Source: Tubiluchus corallicola
Lineage: Eukaryota; Priapulida; Priapulimorpha; Priapulimorphida; Tubiluchidae
Direction of reading: 5' to 3'
Assembly: GCA_030141605.1 (NCBI GenBank)
Contig: JAQGDQ010000007.1
Location: 607,173 to 671,172, forward strand
DNA: 64,000 nucleotides
The translations under genes were made by a program, and so were the position numbers. The notes under the pieces are model-generated. The model saw nothing but the letters and a program-made list of their open reading frames with translations, did no database searches and was not told the origin of the DNA. Shown one piece after another: positions 49,301-60,600 of the stretch. Each line of letters opens with the position of its first letter. Within the stretch, counting starts at the first letter, position 1.

Positions 49301-51610
49301 GTAAAATTGCCTCACTGCAACATTTGCCAAAATAGTAAATTATCTTCTCACAAGGCAATGCCTTAATATTCTTATGTAAGTTATTTAGATTACTAGTTTA
49401 ATATTCCTTACAATCCCGAGAATTTAATCCATTTGTTGTCATCACATTGATGACAATTTTTATCAAGATTACTTTACAAATTTCTCACCAATGAGCAGGT
49501 TATTCATAACATTGAAATTTTATTTATTACAGGCACTTGGAAACCATGATTTTGATTATGGCATGTACAATATAGCTTCCTTCCTGCGCAACCTGAGTTT
49601 TCCTGTCATCAGCAGCAATATCGACTCTACTAGAGAACCTCTAATGAGAGATATGTAGGTACAACATTCCGAACTTAAAAGTTGCTAAACTTTACAAACA
49701 CTCAATAAGTACAAAGTTCCTTTTTACAATTGTCGAAATATGCTGTGTTCTCAAAAGCAATACTATGTCTGCAAGGCATTATTTTTCAGATTACAAATTA
49801 ACAGCTTCATATTGTTTTTTTTTACATATTAATCTTTTATAGATTACAAAAGTCAATTATCATGACACTCAGTGATGGAACGAAAGTCGGTGTTATTGGT
49901 TATATAAATACAGAATTCCCTACAATAGGTAAGTTTGGATAAAGACTAAGTGGCAAAGGCATTGATGTAATTTTCTTACACATTTGTTGTTTCTAGAAGA
50001 GGAGTTAGTTTAGGAGACAAATGTATCGTCAAATGATTTTATGTATATGATAGCATCTTTTCCACTGATGCAAATGGGAAGTTTTGGCAGTTTTACAAAA
50101 CATAAAGTTATTTATATTAGTTTTAATGGAAATCTTGATGCACGCGCCGTTGAGTAGACTCACGGTTAATAGAATCAGTCGCTTAATTGACTCAAAAACA
50201 CCTGAAACGACAGCTCCTATTCAAATGTACACAAAACTCTTGGTCCTTCACCTACTTAAAATACAATACTTGTATGTGCGCAAAGAGCTTTTCCTACTTT
50301 TACGTCATCTTTACTTCCATTTTGTGCACTATGTATACAGAAACAATCATGTTAAGTACCGTTTTGTTTGTAAGCAGGTACGGTTTTTCCTTCACGTATT
50401 TAAAATAAGACAACTTGTGTGTTCCCAAAGAGTTCAGACTGCTTTTATGTTATCTTTACATCAATTTTGTGTACTATAATATATGTACGTAGAAACAGTA
50501 ATGTTGAGTACAGTTTTTGTTTGTAAGCAGGTACAGTATATTCATCATATGTTGTCTTGCGGTTTTGCTGTCTGTCACCTGCAATCAACCTCGTTTTCTA
50601 TTTGTCTCTAATGTAATAAATATGGTCATTCAAACAATCTTGTTTTACCCACAGCGATTTCATAGGACTTTATTAATACCAGTTAAGCAAGTTGCATAAT
50701 GCTCTTAACAAACAGTCGCTTTTCTTGATTTTAGGTCAACTAAGAATTGCAGAAATAGAACAAAGCTTACGAAGTGAAGTAGAAAAACTACAGAACACTG
50801 GTGTGAACATTATTATAGCTTTGGGTGATGCTAACTTAAATGTGGACCAGCAAATTGCAAGAAATGTTGCTGGGATTGATATCATTGTCGGCGGAGAGTC
50901 CAGAACACTTCTGTGGCCAGAAAACGGTAAGGTAAAGTTCTTTATATATGAGCTACATTTAATAATATGATTAAAAGATTGTTTTAATCATAAAAATCAT
51001 ACTCAAGAAATTTGTGATAAATAAAATATGATTGGCTGACAATAAAATGTAACTGAAATAGAGTTTCAAATCATAACTGACCTGAAAATGAAACTGATTG
51101 TAATGTATTACACTAATATGTGACTATATAAAAACTATTTCAGACGTTTTAAAGTCGCAGCCTGTGACTTTTAAACCAATTCTTGGAAATAATCTGATGA
51201 ATCCTTTTTACACAAAAATATATGTAAATATCTGCAAACCTTCATTTAAATAATCTAAATTATTTTCAGTTGAGCCACCATCAACTGAAGTACCACAAGC
51301 ACCTTACCCCTTATATGTGACAAATGAGAAAACTAGACAGGAGGTACCTATAGTTAGTTGTTTTTCTGGAGGCAAATATCTTGGGAAGATCAAACTCACA
51401 TTCGACAAAGATGGCGGATATTTAGTAGGAGCTGAGGGGCGCCCAATACCGTTAGACAAAACAGTTCCACAAGGTACATATGTATTATGTTTGTTTTAAA
51501 TCAAATTAAGTAGTAAGTATTTCTTGCTGTTAAGTGATGGATATCAGTTTGCAAAGTGCTAAATTGTACACAAAATACTACTACTGCTGCTGCTGCTGCT
51601 GCTACTACTG

Positions 51611-51666
<56 letters not shown>

Positions 51667-54600
51667 ACTTACTACTACTACTACTACTAATAATAATAAT
51701 AATAAATTAGTAAACAACAAAAAAGACTCACTGTGGATATAGCCTTAGAAAGCATTGAGTAAAAGTCGAATGCAAAAGGTTAATTCCTGAAAACAGGATT
51801 ATAAAAAAAAATTATTACAGTAATTTAAGTAACAGTAACAATTTAAGTCACGGTAATGATTAGCAAAACTTTTCTGTAAAGCACTATTAAAATTTGATTG
51901 TGAAATATAGATGCAAAACACTGTTTGTTAAACTTAACCATGAGGTTCTGTTTCTGAATTAATGCTGCATGACACTAAGAGTTAACTCTAGTAAGCACTT
52001 TCTCATAACTGATGCAAGTCAACTTATTTTGACGTACTGGAATTTAATTTTTCATATCCGATCACAAATGAAATTTAACAAAAACTACCTGACAAAATTA
52101 ACTTTTGATCTTTGTCTTTTATCAAGCAGCACTAAAATTTGTTCCGTTCTTGTTTTTACCTCAAAGGTTCTGATAATGAATGACGAATGACTCTGCTTAC
52201 TGATATTTAACTACTATTCTCTGACAACCAATGAAATTTTATTCAGACTTTTTAAATTCCATTACTTGAAATGCATTTGCCAGACACTGACCATCAGTGA
52301 AATTTAATTGACCTGCGAGTCTCACTTATATGTTTACACAGCCCAGACTGACATAACATGAAAGTTTGTGGACTGCATGTTTTTTACTTTTAGATGCAAA
52401 AAACAACAATGATAATTACTACAATTGCATTTTTGTGACATTTTAGATATGAATGTAGTGGAATTAATTAAGCCATGGATAATCAGCACAAATTCAACTG
52501 CAGTAATTGGAAGGACAGCTGTGGATTTGGAGGGTGGAAGACTTCCTTGCAGAGTTAGGGTAAGCTATGGAAGGTTGCATCCAAATTCTGCTTCATTACA
52601 TTGTAATGATATCGATTTTATGCAAAGGAAGCAGCATCGAATGAAATTGAAATTGTTGGCACACAAGACAATTCATCCTAAGCCTACTATGCTGTAAAAT
52701 ATTCGCAGAACCTTCTTTTACTGCTTTCAGTGAATTTCACATATAGGAATCAAGAGCCAGACTAAATTTTCAAACCTTGTGTAGAGTCTGTCCCTATTAG
52801 GGATTGGACTAGCCATTGATCTGAGTGTTTTGTTTTCAGCAACAATTAGTATCTTATAATTTACAAAAAGATATTTGATTTAGCAGCTCTGAATTTACTA
52901 CAAACTCATAAATTAAACATACTTTACCAGTGATTGCTGATTCATAGATAGCTCAAATTTAAATGAATTTCTAAAAAATGCACCTGATATCCAAAATAAT
53001 TTGATAAGAGCTGCTTATATGCAACAATACATTACAAAAACAAATTCATGACGTAAAATCCGGGGAATTTTCATTTAATCGTTTTTTAAGTTGGTTTGGC
53101 CTAGAAGTAGAATGAATGGCTAGGCTTCCCTTGACCTGGTTCCCTTATGAGGGTTGCAGATGATTTTTACAGACTTAGCTGATACGATAGTTAAGCACAA
53201 GTGAGCTTGTTTGTAAACAAATGGGCACCACTGGTAGAAGATTCTCATTAAAGGAAGATATGCACATTTTCGATTGTGGCTAAAATACATTTTGCCCGTT
53301 CAGAGTATTATCCTTGCTTTGTTGATAAGTTACTGGACTGTGGTCCCACCACACCTATTTAAAACAAATAGCAGGCTTGACTGTTGAGCACAGGATTCTG
53401 GTTTGCCATGTTTGCTTTTCTATAAAAACAAGTGCTGGTTTAGTAACTGCCATTTTGCTTTCTAATCATTATTACATTAATTGCATACTTTGCAAAATCA
53501 CCAAAGATTGTCGATAAATTGTATTAACAAGATTTTACTGTAAGTGATTATAGTTTATACTATATTGCAGGAATGTAGCCTGGGCAATCTAGTCACAGAT
53601 GCTCTAATACAGGAAAATCTTTACTCTAAAGATGGTTCTGAATGGGCACAGGAAACTATAGCTATATTCAATGGTGGTGCAATAAGAGCCCCAATTAGTA
53701 AAGATGACTATGATGGTAAGAAATAAAAAAGATATTACAATACTATGTATGAATTTGAAGGGGAGAATGGGGTCACAATTAGTTCAAAAATAGTCCGCCC
53801 GAGAACCAAGAGCAGTGAATGTGCAAAGTTAATGTTGGTTTTCTCTAAATGTTTTTAAGATAAAGTTAGGTCCACTTTTTGACTTATTTGTCGCCTACTA
53901 ACAATGAAACTTTTTAAAGTCATAATAGGATACACTTGAAGAAAACTTGAAGAAATGGAATGCCAAAAAACTTTAAGGAAATGTACTGATTACCATTTTT
54001 ACCTTGTGTAACTTATTCAAGTCATTGGAACTAACCACAAATAATGACTTGAGTAGTAACTGGACTCAAGTCAATTTTGTGGTGCAATGGTAGAATAGAA
54101 AACCCTGCTTCTAAATTCTAATATATAAACAATGACAACTAGTACTAAAATAAGATTCAAATATCTTATAAGGTGATTGTGTAAATATGTGTCTAGGCAT
54201 CTAATCACTTTGTACTTGGATACTTAATTATGCTTGTCAAGGTGTTCATTTTATGTCGAATTAAATTATGTAGCTTTGCACGAAATTAAACAAAAACACG
54301 CTTACGATAACAATAAGACTCTTTTCGATGACTTCCGTGTAGAAGACGCTCCCGGGAAACAGTTAAACAATGAATAGGCCCTGCTACACCACCAATATAT
54401 CGGTAAATGAGAAATTGCAAATTGATACACTGACAAACTTATAACCATTGTAGTAGGTGTAGTGACTGCTGGGCACTTACTGAGGATGCATCCATATGGA
54501 AACATGATTGATAAGATTAAAGTGAGAGGAAACGTTATAATGGCTGCAATGGAGCACTCGGTACGTGGTTACCATGTGGACTACCCAATGGGAAATTTTT

Positions 54601-57600
54601 TGCAAGTTTCAGGTAAAAAACAACTACTGTTTCACTTTCTGTTTATCTGTCAGTTAATCTTTCTGGGCCTCTTGTTCATTAATCTTCATTGTTTTTGCTT
54701 TCTCACATACTGTATGCGCAGCATCTTAATATTCTTATTCTCAATCTTTAAAATTAGGGCAAATAAAACAAGTAAAACAAATACAACATGGGAAACAATG
54801 GGATGCTAATACCGTCACATTTTAAAATGTATATTTCCTTGAGCACAGACATTTTCACAATCTTTAAATTTTTGACTTCTAATATTACAGAATACCAGTA
54901 ATTTAATAATTAAAAATCTTAAAAATGCAACATTCGTGTTTCAAACTTCGAGAATATCAAAATCCTGCATAACAAAAGTCAGAGCTTATGTGCCGTATAG
55001 AATTGAGAAGTATGGTTGGCAGAAACAGAAACGAACACGTTCTGGTGTGTATGTATCATCCAACATGCCAATTGCAACATGAAACTTATGTGAGAAATTG
55101 ACAAGGATTTTGTTTTACAAGTGGAAGAAACTGAGAACGCATAATCCAAGCCACATAAGTTGTCGTTCTCATCAAGTTTCTGCATGCACAATTGACCAAG
55201 TCTCTAGTGCAACTGTACTTTTGGTTACAAATTAGGAACAAAAGTGAAAGTGGGGCAGTTTTGAAGAGCACAGTCTGTATCATGCTTTTATTTTATTTTC
55301 ATTGACTTAAACACTTTCTTGCACTAGTTCGTGCAGTCCACAAAACAGTACTTGTTTGTTGTTGTTGTTGTCAGTGTTTAATATTTATTTTTACTTTTAC
55401 TACTAGTCTACTAATTTCTTTAATTGAACCACTTATGTAACTAACTTAAGTGTGTTTTCAAAAATAAATGATGTTAATAATTTAAGAAAAAAATGTTGCC
55501 TATTAATTTTACAGTTTGTCATTTTTTAATATTTTCCTAATCAGAAGCCCATAATGATGCCACATTTTGCTTTTTTTGCATTAAACTACATTATCTTTAT
55601 CTTTATGAATTTTATAAATTTTACAGTATTTTTAAAACTACATTATTTTTAGTTTTGTATTAGCTTGTCTACTGCAGGTTCATACGTGAGCACAGTTACT
55701 TATAGTCTTGAGATCTGTTACTTTAAATTTCCCTTTTTTACTTGATTTTGTTTCTAGGAATGAGAGTCAAGTTTGACATGGAGAAACTTGAAGGATCTCG
55801 TGTCGTGGAGATACAAGTGAGGTGCACCAAGTGCCGCATACCTGTTTACGAACCTCTGAACCTGAACAAGGAATACTGGATAATTACAAGTAGATATTTG
55901 GCTTCAGGAGGAGATGGTTATACAATGCTGAGAGATAATCAGTTAGCCAAGTTCGCTACAGGTATGACAAAAAATGATTTAGTACATTCATTAGTTGTCT
56001 TACCTGTGTGTCTGTTTAGTAGTTGGGAAAGAATGGCAATTGTGCCCGTTTGCATGTTTTGAATTGAGCAAGATATGCATGGGTAATGGAAATATCTAGA
56101 CACTTTGTTACTTTATCTAACATGCAGAATGAGATGGGGTGGGAAACAATTTTCGGCAGAACTATTATTAATGTATATATGTGCTAGGATAATTGTACAT
56201 TACTGTTACAGGTAATCGACTGCTTGTAAATGTGGCAGACTACATTAAACGAATGTCGCCTGTTATTCAAGGATTAGAAGGCAGAATAGTGTTCAGTGAT
56301 CGTACTGTCGTAACGTACAATTTCCGCGCCACACCTAGTTTTCGGTGTGTGGTATCTCCAGTTGATCCAGCAGCTCCCGTGCAACCCCAACCAGGTACAT
56401 CTCAGAAACAAGTCTCTGAATATGCGAAAAGACTCAGACCAAAACAAGTATATATGAAACCAAAGTTGGTTCCTCAAAGACCTCAAGTAGACCCGCAACC
56501 AGATCCATTTCCACAAAAAGTTTCACATTTTCCACTAATTCCTAACAGAGAGGATCCAACTCCGCAAAAAGTTCCATGGTATCCACTGAGACCTCAAGTA
56601 GACCCGCAACCAGATCCATTTCCACAAAAAGTTTCACCTTTTCCACTAATTCCTAACAGAAAGGATCCATCTTGGCAGGAGCTTGAGAGAAACAACCGTC
56701 GCCCGCAACCAGATCCATTTCCACAAAAAGTTTCACCTTTTCCACTAATTCCTAACAGAAAGGATCCATCTTGGCAGGAGCTTGAGAGAAACAACCGTCG
56801 CCCGCAACCAGATCCATTTCCACAAAAAGTTTCACCTTTTCCACTAATTCCTAACAGAGAGGATCCATCTTGGCAGGAGCTTGAGAGAAACAACCGTCGC
56901 CCGCAACCAGATCCATTTCCACAAAAAGTTTCACCTTTTCCACTAATTCCTAACAGAAAGGATCCATCTTGGCAGGAGCTTGAGAGAAACAACCGTCGCC
57001 CGCAACCAGATCCATTTTCACAAAAAGTTTCACCTTTTCCACTAATTCCTAACAGAGAGGATCCATCTCGGCAGAAGCTTGAAAGAAAAGACCGTGGCAG
57101 ATGGATTGAGAAAGTTCGAGAACGCTTTCTAGGTCGCCAAGGACGAAACAAACACCCCAGACGCAACAGGCCCGACAAACGTGGCGATTATTAGTTACTA
57201 TTTAATTAGTAGCTGCATTGCAAATTGTGAACAAAAACAATTATTGTATTATCATGGAAGTTTTGTATTATTATTTGCAATTTAATTTCTCAATTAGTTA
57301 TGCTTAATTATTCAATTAATGAACAGTGTGAATTGAACTATTTTGTTAATTGTAGTAATGATTAGAACCTGAATTTAATTACTACCATATTATCCTTAGG
57401 TTCTACAATGTTCTAAAACCACATGTTCTACAATTAGTAAAAAATTATTGTTGAAATTGTGTATCACTATGTAATGCAGAGCATACAGATTAACTCCATC
57501 AAGGTTTGGCAATGTTTTTTGACTGTTTTTCAATATACTGTAAAACTAACAAACATCACTAAACAGCAGCCTGTTTCAAATGAGTTTATTTTGGTATTTG

Positions 57601-60600
57601 TAAAGTGAAATATATGAACATCACAGAATACTATCATGGCTGCTTCACGTCAATTCTGTGAAAATCGAGAAGATTTTTTAGCATTTTTAAAACACAAAAG
57701 ACTTTGCGCAGTGCTTTATTATTTCTCTAATATTTTTTCAAATCCACTGAAACATTTCCAGGTGATGAACAATGGAAGCAGTTTAAATAATATAGTCTGG
57801 AAAGAATTATTCTAACCGATTCCTGTCTGAGGATTTAAATGACCGAAGTGAAAATACTGTTGCATGATGCGCACTTAGGTGCTATATGTGGGCTTGCAAA
57901 TCGAAATTGCTCATAAGTGATCATAGTTAAGACTATGTTATGATGCTTCAAAGTGGAAGGCACAAAAATTGGGTCAATAGTTAATTTTTTTTTATAAAAA
58001 CAAATGCTAACCACATTGGACTTTATATTCTAGCATCAAATCACCAGGAAATTGTTCTGTTGTCAAGCTCAAATCTTCATCTGAAAGACCCATCTATTGG
58101 ATTTAAATATAACTTCGTGTGTCCTGCAAGTCCATAGCAACCATGCTTTTGTACGGTTCCTAAGTGTTTTTGTAGAAGCTCGACAAAAAAACAACGGCAA
58201 ACTTTGACAGTGATTTACTCAAGATTATGTTTTTCAGTGCGCAGTGTGCACCTCATCTTTTGCTTAGAAATAACATAGAGCGATGAGCTTGGTACCAAAA
58301 CGATTCTCATCAAATGGAGATTTAAGATGTGTGAATAACTTAAAAAGCTTAATTGCTGACTTATCGACGTTGTTTGCTATGCAAGTGCACATAAAAGAGT
58401 AAAGTGGATTTCAAATCCTGCCAAAAAAATTTCCATACATCAAAGTTATACTTTATTACTTAGAATTACATTTACCTGCTTGAAAGACTTGTGTAATTGG
58501 AAAAGAAAATTCTGAATAATTTACAAATTTCGTGCCAACTGGCAAAACGTCAGTGATTTCAGTGATTTGCTATCCCAGTAGGCACCATTTACTCACTAAA
58601 AACACATTATCGATCCTACTGACAAGGTAAAGTAATTTCTAAGTTTGCTTGGTTAGTGAAGTATGTGGTACGAATTTTCTGATTATTTTTTCGAACTTAA
58701 ACAATATTATCAAAACTAGTTTCAATTTCTTATACAGCAACTGACTGTTAAAATAGTTGTGCCTAATTGTCAGCGCGGGAGTTTAGTTACAAGTATTATA
58801 TAGCTAATACTCGATATTGTTAATACTACATCTGTGTGCAGTAAGACTGGATGCAAGGGATTAAATGTTTCGAAACAAGTTATTAGCTCTATTTTTATTT
58901 AAGAATTCTCTTTTCTTGTCTTTTAAGCTTCCTAAGTGATAATTCTTCAACGCAAATTAGTCTTAAAAGGAACACACAGTAAAAATATTACAAATGGGAG
59001 AACCTTTTGTGCTAGACTAAACCAGACGGTTTAGTGTCTGGTTTAGTCTAGTGGTAATGCGTCTGCTTTCCATCTGGGAGGTCGTGAGTTCGAACCAGCA
59101 GCCAGGTCATACCAAAGACTTTAAAAATGGTACCTGCTGTTGCCCTGCCTGGGGCGCGGTATTTAGGGTAAAAGTGGGGTAATAATAGTCTCTGTTATGT
59201 AGCTGTGGGTTGTTGTTTACAGTCGGCGATAATAGCTCTTTGAGCTAATGTTAATTGTTGACCCAAAAGCCGACTTTAAATAAAGATTATTATTATTATT
59301 ATTACATGGTCTAAAGTTAAGTACCAGATTTTTTTAAAAACTGGGTACAAGAGGAACAAACCATTGTCTGTTTGTTGAGCGATACCGGTTAACAATACTA
59401 ACTGATGCATAAACAAACTACTTATCCTGCGTATAAACAAAAAGAAAAAACCTGCATGAACAGACTAGGCTGGATGACTTAATTTAGTCCACTAAGTTTC
59501 TAAAATGTTTAGTACATTCTGGATGATGACTATAGACCACTGTCAGAAAAACTGCTGTGTAAAAGTATCAGGCTAGCAATGGGTATTATTTGAAATAATT
59601 ACACAGCAAATAAAACGCATATGCGTCTTTCAACAACAGAAAGATCACTATAATTGTAAACATGCAAGTTTTGCCAAAAGATATTTGCAAAAATAAAGAG
59701 AGAAGAATGCTGAAAGTGATATTCAGCATACAAGTGTAACAAATATTTGATTTTTGGTACACTTACTTTTAATTTCTCAAAGCTTTGTACTCGTCTTGCT
59801 AATACCGGCCATATTTCGTCATGAAAAAAGTCATAGTCAACATCTAAGTTATCCGTAGATGGTTCTTTGTTCTGCAAGAAAAATCAAAGGCTTCTTTCTT
59901 GACACTAAAGAACAATGAACTCGAATCTTACTAAGTCTGACATAAATAAGTTTACAGATGTTTTTCCAGCAAGCCAATGTGTTTACAAAATAATAATTTT
60001 AAAATTTATTAAGTGTAGTTTTAAAAACAACATAATTACTTACTGTATAGTACAAACTTTTTGTCGGGCATCATTTCATTCTTAGTACACGTTGCTTTTA
60101 TTGCGTACTTTGCCTACTGTTCAAACTAATTTCAATTGCAAAATAATTTCAATTAATCTTATAGTGCAGCAATAAATTTGCTGGACACTCAGCTAGTTTT
60201 ACAAAAACTTAGTTTATTATCACACACTATAATTATTAACATGTACGTGTCCGTCTACTAGTCGGACATACCTTATATAAATTATATATACTTTAGCCGA
60301 GTACTTTGCACATGCCTCACTTATAGAATATCTTTTTATAAGCGTATTGTGGTCTCTAGTGGCTATAATTATATTACATTGTATTTATGATAAAAAATTC
60401 AGTTTTTTCCACACAAACATGTAGTAAAGCAATGTGGCATTTTATTATAGTACACTAATGTACCCCATATAAAAATTATGAAGCTAATAATAATAGGTGC
60501 AATTATTCATCTTGCAAATACACACTCTTGATAGTACAGCATTGAAGTTTGTTCCAGTTTGAACACGATATCAAAAAGCCCACTTTGTCAAGTCACGTCT

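Noticed and set aside
51142-51160. Acceptor-like TATTTCAG followed by ACGTTTTAA in the nucleotidase-like gene
   Set aside because: It meets a stop almost at once; the acceptor at 51269 gives the conserved frame in the right phase.
56594-57178. Cys/Gly-rich antisense frame of 194 codons
   Set aside because: Shadow of the 33-residue coding repeats on the other strand; no domain and no splice context.
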